Source: Roseovarius halotolerans | Lineage (GTDB): Bacteria; Pseudomonadota; Alphaproteobacteria; Rhodobacterales; Rhodobacteraceae | Length of the DNA: 64,000 nt | NCBI RefSeq assembly: GCF_900172255.1 | Contig: NZ_FWFU01000002.1 | Coordinates: 744,001 to 808,000 of the forward strand | Direction of reading: 5' to 3' | Shown: piece by piece, positions 42,216 through 51,018 of the stretch | How positions within the stretch are numbered: position 1 is the stretch's first letter | How the letters are laid out: the number at the start of each line of letters is the position of its first letter | Position numbers and translations under genes: made by a program | The notes under the pieces: model-generated | Databases searched by the model: none | The model's input: only the letters and a program-made list of their open reading frames with translations | Told to the model about the DNA's origin: nothing

Positions 42216-43252
42216 GCCGTGCCCACCCGTGTTCCGACGCCCTCGATCTCAAGCAGGGGTTCCCACCATTCCGGGTTGTCGAGATACCATTGCACGGTCT
42301 TTTCCAGACCCTGTTCCACCGTCACCGAGGGTTTCCAGCCCAGCTCGTCCGTGATGCGGTCGGGGTCGATGGCATAGCGCGCATCATGGCCGGGGCGGTC
42401 GGTGACAAACCGGATCAGATCGCGATAAGAGCCGGTTTCGCGCGGGCGCTTTTCATCGAGGCAATCGCAGATCGCATGCACGAGGTCGATATTGCGCCGC
42501 TCGTTGTGGCCGCCCACGTTATAGCTGCGCCCCGGCCGCCCCTTTTCCACCGCCAGCAACAGCGCGTCGGCATGGTCCTCGACAAACAGCCAGTCACGCA
42601 CATTCAGGCCCTCGCCATAGACGGGGATTTCCTTGCCGTGCAGGGCATTCAGGATGACCTTGGGAATCAGCTTCTCGGGAAAATGATAGGGGCCGTAATT
42701 GTTTGAGCAGTTGGTCAGCACCACCGGCAGCCCGTAGGTGTGGAACCAGGCGCGCACCAGGTGGTCCGACGATGCCTTTGAGGCGGAATAGGGGCTGCGG
42801 GGGTCATAGGGGGTTTCTTCGGTGAACAGCCCCGTATCGCCGAGCGAGCCATAGACCTCGTCGGTCGAGATATGGTGAAAGCGGAATCCGGGTGGACGGC
42901 CCGTGGCGGTCCATTGGGCGCGGGCGGCCTCCAGCATGTTGTAGGTGCCGATGATGTTTGTGTCGATGAAATCGCCCGGCCCGTCGATCGAGCGGTCGAC
43001 ATGGCTTTCGGCGGCCAGGTGCATGACTGCATCTGGATCATGCGCCGCAAAGATTCGCGCCAGCGCGGCGCGGTCGCGGATATCGGCATGTTCAAAGCTG
43101 TAGAGCGGGCTGTCGGCCACGGCGGCCACGTTCTCAAGCCGCCCCGCATAGGTCAGCGCATCAAGGTTCACCACCTCATGCCCGCGTTCCACCGCAAGGC
43201 GCACGACTGCAGAGCCGATGAACCCCGCGCCGCCGGTCACAAGGATCTTCAT
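42212..43252 (-). CDS. rmlB: dTDP-glucose 4,6-dehydratase
   Basis: A 346-residue extended SDR enzyme. [16 protein letters not shown] at the N-terminus, [31 protein letters not shown] with the catalytic Asp-Glu, [13 protein letters not shown] (YxxxK) and [18 protein letters not shown] are typical. It is coupled by ATGA to rmlC upstream and by a 4-base overlap to rmlD downstream. Confidence 0.95.
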   Translation of the reverse strand: MKILVTGGAGFIGSAVVRLAVERGHEVVNLDALTYAGRLENVAAVADSPLYSFEHADIRDRAALARIFAAHDPDAVMHLAAESHVDRSIDGPGDFIDTNIIGTYNMLEAARAQWTATGRPPGFRFHHISTDEVYGSLGDTGLFTEETPYDPRSPYSASKASSDHLVRAWFHTYGLPVVLTNCSNNYGPYHFPEKLIPKVILNALHGKEIPVYGEGLNVRDWLFVEDHADALLLAVEKGRPGRSYNVGGHNERRNIDLVHAICDCLDEKRPRETGSYRDLIRFVTDRPGHDARYAIDPDRITDELGWKPSVTVEQGLEKTVQWYLDNPEWWEPLLEIEGVGTRVGTA

Positions 43253-43827
43253 GGCGTGTCTCCGTATGTGAAGGGGCTGTCGAACTCCGCGAACAGCTGT
43301 GCGGCGGCGTCCTTGTCCGACAGGACCGGCGCGCCGGAGAGGCCCCAGTCGATCCCGATATCGGGATCGTCAAAGCGCACCGCGCCATCGCATTCGGGCG
43401 CATAGTAATCCGAGCACTTGTAGATGATCTCGGTGTCGGGTTCGCGGGTTGCGAAACCGTGCAGGAAACCCTCCGGGATCAGCAGTTGCAGGCCGTTCTC
43501 GAAGGTCAGATCATAGCCGACCCATTGGCCATAGGTCGGACTGCCCTTGCGCGCATCGACCGCGACATCGAACAGCCGCCCGCGCCCACAGCGCACCAGC
43601 TTGGCCTGTGCATGGGGCGGGGATTGGAAATGCAGCCCCCGCACCGTGTCGACCGCCGCCGAGACCGAGTGATTGTCCTGTACGAAGTCAAAATCGACGC
43701 CGTGTTCCAACAGGGTCTTGCGGTTCCAGCTCTCCGAGAAGAAACCCCTGTTGTCGCCAAAGCGGCGCGGCTCGATCAGCAGCACGCCGGGCAGTTTCGT
43801 TTCCGTGACCTTCAAAATCGGCTCCAT
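43249..43827 (-). CDS. rmlC: dTDP-4-dehydrorhamnose 3,5-epimerase
   Basis: A 192-residue cupin-type epimerase. [43 protein letters not shown] (catalytic His), [18 protein letters not shown] and [29 protein letters not shown] follow the family. The ATG at 43827 (MEPILKV) gives the normal length. It starts the operon rmlC-rmlB-rmlD-rmlA. dTDP-rhamnose may supply the surface glycan encoded at 265-26063. Confidence 0.94.
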   Translation of the reverse strand: MEPILKVTETKLPGVLLIEPRRFGDNRGFFSESWNRKTLLEHGVDFDFVQDNHSVSAAVDTVRGLHFQSPPHAQAKLVRCGRGRLFDVAVDARKGSPTYGQWVGYDLTFENGLQLLIPEGFLHGFATREPDTEIIYKCSDYYAPECDGAVRFDDPDIGIDWGLSGAPVLSDKDAAAQLFAEFDSPFTYGDTP

Positions 43828-43980
43828 CGTGGCGACCCTGCACCAGCCTTTAGCAAGCCCCGGCAGGATTGTCACCGCCCCAGCGGCGGCACTTGCGACA
43901 GGCGCAGCCACCGCAAGAAAGACCGACGCGATACCGATGCGATACCGACGCGGAACCGACAGGCCGAATCCGCCTCGTAT

Positions 43981-45171
43981 TCAGTCCTTGATGAACATCT
44001 TTCGCGGACGATTGCAGAATGTCTCCGCCGCGCCATTCTCCTTGATCAGGATCGATTCGGTGATCTCGAGACCCCAATCCGACATCCACAGACCAGGCAT
44101 GAAATGGAACGTCATCCCCGGTTCAAGGACGGTTTCATCCTCGGCCCGCAGGCTGATGGTGCGCTCGCCCCAATCGGGCGGATAGCTGAGCCCGATGGGA
44201 TAGCCACAGCGCGCGCCCCGCTCGATCCCGGCACGTTCCAGCGGCGCGGCCAGCGCATTGGCGATGTCACAGGCACGATTGCCCGCCCGCGCAGCGTCAA
44301 GACCCGCTTCCAGCCCCTCGACCAACGCCCTTTCGGCATCCAGCAGGAATTGCGGAGGCTTGCCAAGGAACAGCGTTCGGCACAGGGGCGCATGGTAACG
44401 CCGGTAGCATCCGGAAATCTCGAAGAAGGTCGCCTCGCCCTCGGCGAAATCGCGGCCATCCCATGTCAGGTGCGGTGCGGCGGCGTCAGACCCCGAGGGC
44501 AGTAGCGGCACGATGGCCGGGTAGTCGCCCCAGTTGCCATCGGTGCCACGGATACCGTCGCGGAAGATTTCGGCGACGACCTCGTTCTTGGGTACGCCCG
44601 GTTCGACCCGTTCCAGCAACCCGTCCACGATCTTTTCCGAGATCGCGGCCGCCTTGCGGATAAAGGCCAGTTCCTCGTCCGACTTGATCGCTCGCTGCCA
44701 GTTCACCAGCGCGGTGGCGTCCACCAGCGTGGCGTTCGGCATCTCGGTCTGCATGACGGTGAAGGCCTTGGCCGAGAAATAGTAATTGTCCATCTCGACA
44801 CCGATGCGGGCACTATCCAGCCCCATGCCTTTCAGGCGTTCGGACAGATCCTGCATCGGGTGGCGATCGGTGGACTGCACGTAGTTGTCGGGATAGCCGA
44901 TCACGCGGTCATCGGTCATCCAGACGGTGCGCAGCCCGCCATTGGCGTCCTGATTGCGACCCCACCAGATCGGATCGGCGTCGGGAAGGACGATGACACC
45001 CTGATGCACATAGAAGGACCAGCCGTCGTAACCTGTCAGCCAGTTCTGGTTGGAAGGGTCCGTCACGAACATCGCATCGAGCCCGGCCTTTTCCATTGCG
45101 TGGCGGGTTTTAGCCAGCCGGCGCTGGAACTCTGCATCGGAAAATGGGAGGTATTTCTGGATCATCGTCAT
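43981..45171 (-). CDS. doeA: Ectoine hydrolase (M24 peptidase family)
   Basis: A 396-residue creatinase/Xaa-Pro-peptidase-fold enzyme matching DoeA (EutD), which opens the ectoine ring to N-acetyl-2,4-diaminobutyrate. Recognisable parts are FSDAEFQRRLAKTRHAMEKAGLDAMFVTDPSNQNWLTGYDGWSFY-type N-terminal blocks, MDNYYFSAKAFTVMQ, AIKSDEELAFIRKAAAISEKIVDGLLE, GNWGDYPAIVPLLPSGSDAAAPH, FFEISGCYRRYHAPLCRT and MTFHFMPGLWMSDWGLEITESILI. The start is taken as the ATG at 45171 (MTMIQKYL), with ATG 45165 possible. It diverges from eutB. DoeB, the deacetylase that normally follows, is not in the window. Confidence 0.88.
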   Translation of the reverse strand: MTMIQKYLPFSDAEFQRRLAKTRHAMEKAGLDAMFVTDPSNQNWLTGYDGWSFYVHQGVIVLPDADPIWWGRNQDANGGLRTVWMTDDRVIGYPDNYVQSTDRHPMQDLSERLKGMGLDSARIGVEMDNYYFSAKAFTVMQTEMPNATLVDATALVNWQRAIKSDEELAFIRKAAAISEKIVDGLLERVEPGVPKNEVVAEIFRDGIRGTDGNWGDYPAIVPLLPSGSDAAAPHLTWDGRDFAEGEATFFEISGCYRRYHAPLCRTLFLGKPPQFLLDAERALVEGLEAGLDAARAGNRACDIANALAAPLERAGIERGARCGYPIGLSYPPDWGERTISLRAEDETVLEPGMTFHFMPGLWMSDWGLEITESILIKENGAAETFCNRPRKMFIKD

Positions 45172-45328
45172 ACCTGAATCTAGAGGACACTCTTGCGCCT
45201 TACTGCGCAGTGGGCGGGCTTGCCCCAAGGAAAACGGCATGAAATGTCGTTTTTGGGAAATTACGTGTCGCGCAGTTGACGCTACGCTCCCCCGGCGCAA
45301 AGCTGGTTTCAGCGACCCGGAGTTCGAC
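45172..45328. promoter_or_regulatory. Divergent control region of doeA and eutB
   Basis: A 157-base gap with TTGCGC (45193-45198) and the palindrome ACTGCGCAGT (45202-45211). Similar TTGCGC/GCGCAA elements lie upstream of the aldehyde dehydrogenase (47796-47801 and 47825-47830) and of the ABC transporter operon (50913-50935). These may be sites for the AsnC-type regulator of the cluster. Confidence 0.4.
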
Positions 45329-46330
45329 ATGCAACTGACCCTCGCCGACATCTATTCAGCGGCCAAGGTGATCCGCGGGGTCGCCGACGGCACGCCGCTG
45401 GTGCCGTCCCCATTCATGAGCGCGCGCTCGGGGGCTGACTTTCTGCTCAAGCTGGAAAACATGCAACCGATCGGCGCGTTCAAGCTGCGCGGGGCGCTCA
45501 ACGCGGTGGCGGGCGTGACCGAGGCAAGGGGCGTGACCTGCTGCTCCACGGGCAATCACGGGCGCGGTGTCGCCTATGCCGCCGGGCAGCGCGGGATACG
45601 TGCTGTGATCTGCATGTCCGAGCTTGTGCCGCAGGCCAAGGTCGATGGCATCCGGGCCTTGGGTGGCGAGGTGCACATCGCGGGCCGCAGCCAGGATGAC
45701 GCGCAGGCCGAATCCCGGCGCCTTGCCCGCGAAGAGGGCCTCTTTGAAATCTCGCCATTCGACGACCCGCTGGTGATCGCAGGGCAAGGCACGATCGGGC
45801 TTGAGATTCTGTCGGCGCGCCCCGACATCACCACGCTGCTAGTGCCGCTGTCGGGTGGCGGGCTGGCCGCAGGCGTGGCGCTCGCGGCCAAGGCGATCAA
45901 CCCGCAGATCCGCCTGATCGGCATCTCGATGGATCGCGGCGCGGCGATGTATGAAAGCATCCGCGCGGGCAAACCCGTCGAGGTCGAGGAAATTCCCTCG
46001 CTGGCGGATTCGCTGGGTGGCGGGATCGGGATGGAAAACCGCCTGAGCTTTCCTCTCTGCCGCGATCTTCTGGACGAGATCGTGCTGGTCTCGGAAGACG
46101 AGATTTACCACGCGATGCAGGTGCTTTATTACGAGGACCGGATCGTCGCCGAAGGCGCCTGTGTCGTCGGCATGGCGGCCGTGCTGAGTGGCCGGATCAA
46201 GCTCGATGGACCTACGGCCACCATCGTCACCGGTCGCAATCTGGACATGCCCACATTTACCCGTGTCGTCACCGGGCAGCATGTGCAACTGGGCGACATC
46301 ACCGTGAAAGGGAAACCCTATGCCGCATGA
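45329..46330 (+). CDS. eutB: Hydroxyectoine utilization dehydratase (threonine dehydratase-like)
   Basis: A 333-residue PLP fold-type II enzyme. NMQPIGAFKLRGALNAV carries the cofactor lysine (about 52). CCSTGNHGRGVAYAAGQRGI, PLSGGGLAAGVALAAK and the C-terminal VAEGACVVGMAAVLSG match the serine/threonine dehydratase family. EutB is proposed to dehydrate the hydroxylated diaminobutyrate derived from hydroxyectoine. The ATG at 45329 (MQLTLADIY) is chosen. Its end overlaps eutC by 11 bases. Confidence 0.85.
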   Translation: MQLTLADIYSAAKVIRGVADGTPLVPSPFMSARSGADFLLKLENMQPIGAFKLRGALNAVAGVTEARGVTCCSTGNHGRGVAYAAGQRGIRAVICMSELVPQAKVDGIRALGGEVHIAGRSQDDAQAESRRLAREEGLFEISPFDDPLVIAGQGTIGLEILSARPDITTLLVPLSGGGLAAGVALAAKAINPQIRLIGISMDRGAAMYESIRAGKPVEVEEIPSLADSLGGGIGMENRLSFPLCRDLLDEIVLVSEDEIYHAMQVLYYEDRIVAEGACVVGMAAVLSGRIKLDGPTATIVTGRNLDMPTFTRVVTGQHVQLGDITVKGKPYAA

Positions 46331-47312
46331 TATCAGGATCCTGACCGAGGCCGATCTGCGCGATGCCGTGGCGCTTGATATCGAAACGGTCAACGTGATC
46401 GAGCAGGCCTTCACGGCGCTGGCCGGGGGGGATGTGGTGATGCCGCCGATCATGTCGATGGACCTTCCCGCCGCCAATGGTGAGGTGGATGTGAAAACCG
46501 CGTATATTCCCGGCTTTGACGGGTTCGCGATCAAGGTCAGCCCCGGCTTTTTTGACAATCCCAAACTGGGCCTGCCTTCGCTCAACGGGTTGATGATCCT
46601 GTTCTCGTCCAAGACCGGGTTGGTGCAGGCACTGTTTCTGGACAATGGCTATCTGACCGATATCCGCACTGCCGCCGCCGGGGCCGTCGCCGCGCGGCAT
46701 CTGGCACCCGCCGAGGTCGAGACGGCGGGCGTCATCGGCACCGGTGTTCAGGCGCGCCTGCAGATGCAGGCGGCGCATCTGGTGCGGCCGTTCAAGCGGT
46801 TGCTGGTCTGGGGGCGCGATCAGGCCAAGGCGCAGGCTTGTGCCGAAGACCTTGCCACAAGTCTGGGGATCGAGGCCAAGGCCGTTGCCGCGCCCGACGA
46901 TCTGGTCGCGCAAAGCCAGCTTGTCGTCACCACCACGCCTGCGCGCGAACCGGTGCTCAAGGCCGAGTGGCTGCATCCCGGTCTGCATATCACAGCGATG
47001 GGATCGGATCAGGAAGGCAAAAACGAGATTGACCCCAAGGCACTGGCGCAGGCCGATCTCTATGTCGCCGACCGAGTCAGCCAGACCGAGATGCTGGGTG
47101 AGTTGCGCAGCGCACGGGCGGCGGGCCTGTGGGATGCGGGCATCCCGGCAGAGCTGGGTCAGGTGATCCGGGGCGATGCGCCGGGGCGGCGCGGCGCGGA
47201 GGATGTCACGATCGCCGATCTTACCGGCACGGGTGCGCAGGATACGGCCATTGCCAGCCATGTTTTCGCGCTGCTTGGCGACAGCGCCGCTGGCACGGTG
47301 ATCCGCGCATGA
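46320..47312 (+). CDS. eutC: Ectoine utilization protein EutC (ornithine cyclodeaminase family)
   Basis: A 330-residue protein of the ornithine cyclodeaminase/mu-crystallin family: MPPIMSMDLPAANGEVDVKTAYIPG, GLVQALFLDNGYLTDIRTAAAGAVAARHLAP, GVIGTGVQARLQMQAA (NAD-binding GxGxQA) and HITAMGSDQEGKNEIDPKAL. EutB and EutC are believed to convert the hydroxyectoine product to 2,4-diaminobutyrate. Its stop overlaps the asnC start (ATGA). Confidence 0.87.
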   Translation: MPHDIRILTEADLRDAVALDIETVNVIEQAFTALAGGDVVMPPIMSMDLPAANGEVDVKTAYIPGFDGFAIKVSPGFFDNPKLGLPSLNGLMILFSSKTGLVQALFLDNGYLTDIRTAAAGAVAARHLAPAEVETAGVIGTGVQARLQMQAAHLVRPFKRLLVWGRDQAKAQACAEDLATSLGIEAKAVAAPDDLVAQSQLVVTTTPAREPVLKAEWLHPGLHITAMGSDQEGKNEIDPKALAQADLYVADRVSQTEMLGELRSARAAGLWDAGIPAELGQVIRGDAPGRRGAEDVTIADLTGTGAQDTAIASHVFALLGDSAAGTVIRA

Positions 47313-47782
47313 AGCTCGATGCGCGCGATTTGCAGATCCTTCGCGTGTTGTCGCAGGAGGGTCGCATCACCAAGGCGGAACTGGCGACGCGGGTGGGCCT
47401 CTCGGCAAGCCCTTGCTGGGAGCGGCTCAAGAAGCTGGAACAGGCCGGGTTTATTGATGGCTACGGCGCGCGCATCAACCTCAAGAAACTGGGCGCGCAT
47501 GTCACGGTGTTCGTGGCGGCGGAGCTGGCCGATCATACCCCGGCCAGTTTTCGCGCCTTCGAGGACAGCGTGCAGCATTTCGACGAGATCACCGCCTGCT
47601 GGGCTCTGGGGGGCGGGTTCGACTACCTGTTGCAGATCGTGACCACCGATATCGATGCCTATCAGCGCCTGATCGACGAGATGCTCGAGGCGCGCATCGG
47701 CCTGGCGCGCTACTTCACCTATATTGTGACCAAGCCGGTGAAATCCCCTTCGCTTCCGCCGCTTGAGATGCTTTTGGGGTGA
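47309..47782 (+). CDS. asnC: AsnC/Lrp-family regulator of ectoine catabolism
   Basis: A 157-residue feast-famine regulator. The winged helix is LDARDLQILRVLSQEGRITKAELATRVGLSASPCWERLKKLEQAGFI (about 3-50). The effector RAM domain follows (FVAAELADHTPASFRAFEDSV, ACWALGGGFDYLLQIVTTDIDAY). The position inside the ectoine cluster matches the asnC (doeX) gene of roseobacters. It is coupled to eutC and probably senses a catabolic intermediate such as diaminobutyrate. Confidence 0.88.
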   Translation: MKLDARDLQILRVLSQEGRITKAELATRVGLSASPCWERLKKLEQAGFIDGYGARINLKKLGAHVTVFVAAELADHTPASFRAFEDSVQHFDEITACWALGGGFDYLLQIVTTDIDAYQRLIDEMLEARIGLARYFTYIVTKPVKSPSLPPLEMLLG

Positions 47783-47890
47783 ATCCTCTGCCACCTTGCG
47801 CGATTGCAGAAGAATCGTCTGCGATTGCGCCTGAGTTTAGCCCCAAAGCATGTTGCTGAACGGATATTCTTCCGCGAAAGGAGGATTTGC

Positions 47891-49366
47891 ATGTCTGATT
47901 CAGCGATCTGGACCCGCAATGGCGTGAACGATGCGCGCCTGGTGCGGAATTTTTCATATGTGAACGGCAAGTGGACTGCCGGAGACGATGGCGCGACCGT
48001 TGCCGTCACCAACCCGGCGGACGGTGTGACGCTCGGCGATGTGGCCAGCCTGTCGGCGGATCAGGCGCGGCTGGCGGTGGATGGCGCGCATGCGGCCTTT
48101 TCCGGCTGGTCGATGACCCTACCGCAGGACCGCTCGGCGATGTTGCGGCGCTGGTTCGACCTGATGATCGAGAACAAGAATGATCTGGCCCGCATCATGG
48201 TGCTGGAACAGGGAAAGCCTCTGTCGGAGGCGCTTGGCGAGATCGATTATGCGGCCAGCTTTGTCGAGTATTACGCAGAAGAAGCCAAGCGCCCGAACAT
48301 TGAGGGTGTCACCAGCCATCTGCCCGACGCGGAAGTCGAGCTGTGGCTGGAGCCGGTCGGCGTGGCGGCGCTGATCACGCCTTGGAACTTTCCGGCGGCG
48401 ATGCTGACCCGCAAGGCGGCGGCGGCGATGGCGGCCGGCTGCACGGTGGTTGCGCATCCCTCGAGCGAAACACCCTACTCCGCGCTGGCGCTGGCCGAAC
48501 TGGCCGAGCGCGCGGGCATTCCGGCGGGTGTGTTCAACGTGCTGACGGGCCGCGCATCGACCATCGTCGAGCCCTGGACGGAGGATGCGCGCGTGCGTGC
48601 TTTGTCATTCACCGGTTCGACGGATATCGGCAGGCTGCTCTATCGGCAATCCGCCGATACGGTGAAGCGGCTGGTGATGGAACTGGGTGGTCATGCCCCG
48701 GTGATCGTGTTCAAGAACACCGATATGGACACCGCCATCGACGAGACCATCAAGGCCAAGTTCGCCACTTCTGGTCAGGACTGTCTGGGCGCGAACCGGA
48801 TTTACGTGGAGCGCGCGGTTTACGACACCTTCTGCCGCCGCTTCACCGAGGCGACACAGAAGCTCAGCCTCGGGATCGGCATGGACGACCCCGATATCGG
48901 CCCCCTGATGAACGAAAAGGCAGTGCAGAAGCAGGAAGAGCATGTGGCCGACGCCTTGGCCAAGGGCGCGAAGCTGGCATGCGGGGGCAAGCGCGACGAT
49001 CTGGGTCCGCTGTTCTACCAGCCAACCGTGCTGACCGATGTGCCAGACGAGGCGGCGATCATGAGCGATGAAACCTTCGGCCCGGTCGCGGCGATCACGC
49101 CCTTTGATACCGAGGACGAGGTCGTCGCGCGCGCCAATGCCACCGAGTTCGGGCTTGTCGCCTATCTGCACAGCCATGACCCGCGCCGGATCTACCGCGT
49201 GACGCGCGCGCTGCAGTTCGGCATGGTCGCGGTCAACCGCACCAAGGTCACCGGCGCGCCGATCCCCTTTGGCGGGGTCAAGCAATCCGGTCTGGGTCGC
49301 GAAGGCGCGCGCAGGGGCATGGAAGAGTTCATGGAAGTGAAATACGTCTGCCGCGATTGGGCATGA
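47891..49366 (+). CDS. doeC: NAD(P)-dependent aldehyde dehydrogenase (aspartate-semialdehyde type)
   Basis: A 491-residue ALDH close to succinate-semialdehyde dehydrogenases. EPVGVAALITPWNFPAAMLTRKAAAAMAAG, FTGSTDIGRLLYRQ, LVMELGGHAPVIVF (general base Glu) and FATSGQDCLGANRIYVE (nucleophile Cys near 297) are present. In ectoine breakdown the DoeC/Ssd enzyme oxidises L-aspartate-semialdehyde to aspartate. The ATG at 47891 is behind a perfect AAAGGAGG at 7 bases. It follows asnC by 108 bases that hold two TTGCGC motifs. Confidence 0.85.
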   Translation: MSDSAIWTRNGVNDARLVRNFSYVNGKWTAGDDGATVAVTNPADGVTLGDVASLSADQARLAVDGAHAAFSGWSMTLPQDRSAMLRRWFDLMIENKNDLARIMVLEQGKPLSEALGEIDYAASFVEYYAEEAKRPNIEGVTSHLPDAEVELWLEPVGVAALITPWNFPAAMLTRKAAAAMAAGCTVVAHPSSETPYSALALAELAERAGIPAGVFNVLTGRASTIVEPWTEDARVRALSFTGSTDIGRLLYRQSADTVKRLVMELGGHAPVIVFKNTDMDTAIDETIKAKFATSGQDCLGANRIYVERAVYDTFCRRFTEATQKLSLGIGMDDPDIGPLMNEKAVQKQEEHVADALAKGAKLACGGKRDDLGPLFYQPTVLTDVPDEAAIMSDETFGPVAAITPFDTEDEVVARANATEFGLVAYLHSHDPRRIYRVTRALQFGMVAVNRTKVTGAPIPFGGVKQSGLGREGARRGMEEFMEVKYVCRDWA

Positions 49367-49443
49367 GCGGGCAGGCGAAGTGACAGATGCCGGCTTCGAG
49401 CCGCTGAACCGGCCGGGCCAAGGAACAAGCGAAAGGAAAGACC

Positions 49444-50814
49444 ATGCTGAAGAACGACCAACTCGATCAATGGGACCGCGAGAATTTCTTCCATCCCTCG
49501 ACGCATCTGGCGCAGTTCGCCCGCGGTGAGGCCCCGAATCGGATCATCACCGGCGGCACGAATTGTCATATCGAGGACCGGGACGGCAACAAACTGCTGG
49601 ATGCCTTTGCCGGGCTATACTGCGTGAACGTGGGCTATGGCCGCCAGGATATCGCCGACGCGATCGCCGAGCAGGCCAAGGAACTGGCCTATTATCACGC
49701 TTATGTCGGCCACGGCACCGAGGCCAGCATCACCCTCTCCAAGATGATCATGGACCGCGCGCCCAAGGGGATGTCGAAGGTCTATTTCGGCCTGTCGGGT
49801 TCGGATGCCAACGAAACCAACGTCAAGCTGATCTGGTATTACAACAACATCCTTGGCCGCCCCGAGAAGAAGAAGATCATCTCGCGCTGGCGCGGCTACC
49901 ATGGTTCGGGGCTGATGACCGGCTCGCTGACCGGGCTGGAACTGTTCCACAAGAAGTTCGATCTGCCGCTGTCGCAGGTGATCCATACCGAGGCGCCCTA
50001 TTACTATCGCCGAGACAACCTGGATCAGAGCGAAGAGCAGTTCGTGCAGCATTGCGCCGACTCTCTCGAAGCCCTGATCGAACGCGAAGGCGCAGATACC
50101 ATTGCTGCCTTCATCGGTGAGCCGGTTCTGGGCACGGGTGGTATCGTGCCGCCGCCCGCAGGCTATTGGGACGCGATCCAGAAGGTTCTGAAGAAGCACG
50201 ACATCCTGCTGATCGCCGACGAGGTCGTGACCGGCTTTGGCCGTCTGGGCAGCATGTTCGGTTCGGATCACTACGGACTCAAGCCCGACCTGATCACCAT
50301 CGCCAAGGGTCTGACGAGTGCTTATGCGCCCCTGTCGGGTTCGATCGTGGGCGAGAAGATGTGGAAGGTTCTTGAGCAGGGCACCGACGAGAACGGCGCG
50401 ATCGGCCATGGCTGGACCTACTCGGCGCATCCGATCGGCGCGGCGGCGGGGGTTGCGAACCTCAAGCTGCTGGACGAGTTGGACCTGATTTCCAACAACC
50501 GCGATGTGGGCGGCTACCTCAACAAGACCATGACCGAGGCTTTGGGCGATCATCCGAATGTCGGTGAGGTCCGTGGCGAGGGGATGCTTTGTGCCGTCGA
50601 GTTCGTGAAGGACAAGGACAGCCGCACCTTCTTTGATGCCGCAGACAAGATTGGCCCGCAGGTCGCTAGCGCCCTGGGTGCCGATGGCGTGATCGGGCGT
50701 GCCATGCCCCAAGGTGACATCCTGGGCTTTGCGCCGCCCTTCTGCCTGACTCGCCAGGAGGCGGACGAGGTTGTTGCAAAAACTGCCGCGGCGGTTAAAA
50801 AAGTGCTCGGCTGA
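49444..50814 (+). CDS. doeD: Class III aminotransferase, diaminobutyrate transaminase of ectoine catabolism
   Basis: A 456-residue PLP enzyme related to the transaminase at 39067-40464. LLDAFAGLYCVNVGYG, VYFGLSGSDANETNVKLIWYYNN, RWRGYHGSGLMTGSLTG, FIGEPVLGTGGIVPPP, LIADEVVTGFGRLGSMFG and PDLITIAKGLTSAYAPLSG (cofactor Lys) are visible. By position it matches DoeD/Atf, which converts 2,4-diaminobutyrate to aspartate-semialdehyde, the substrate of the gene upstream. A terminator follows at 50835-50868. Confidence 0.83.
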   Translation: MLKNDQLDQWDRENFFHPSTHLAQFARGEAPNRIITGGTNCHIEDRDGNKLLDAFAGLYCVNVGYGRQDIADAIAEQAKELAYYHAYVGHGTEASITLSKMIMDRAPKGMSKVYFGLSGSDANETNVKLIWYYNNILGRPEKKKIISRWRGYHGSGLMTGSLTGLELFHKKFDLPLSQVIHTEAPYYYRRDNLDQSEEQFVQHCADSLEALIEREGADTIAAFIGEPVLGTGGIVPPPAGYWDAIQKVLKKHDILLIADEVVTGFGRLGSMFGSDHYGLKPDLITIAKGLTSAYAPLSGSIVGEKMWKVLEQGTDENGAIGHGWTYSAHPIGAAAGVANLKLLDELDLISNNRDVGGYLNKTMTEALGDHPNVGEVRGEGMLCAVEFVKDKDSRTFFDAADKIGPQVASALGADGVIGRAMPQGDILGFAPPFCLTRQEADEVVAKTAAAVKKVLG

Positions 50815-50834
50815 CGTTGGGTCAAGCAACACAA

Positions 50835-50868
50835 GGCCATGGCTGAGTCTGTCAGCCATGGTCCTTTT
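50835..50868 (+). terminator. Terminator after the ectoine operon
   Basis: CCATGGCTGA (50837-50846) pairs with TCAGCCATGG (50852-50861) around a 5-base loop, followed by TCCTTTTCC. It lies 23 bases after the doeD stop and separates the ectoine genes from the ABC transporter operon. Confidence 0.75.
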
Positions 50869-51018
50869 CCCCTGACAGAACTACCCATTTTTCCCGAATT
50901 GCACGTTTTGACTGCGCAATGTTCCTTGAGCGCAGCATAATCTACGGATTTGCGGGAATTCTGCTTGCAACAGGGGACTATTGGCGGTTTAGTTCCGTCT
51001 CAAACGTGGAAATAATCC

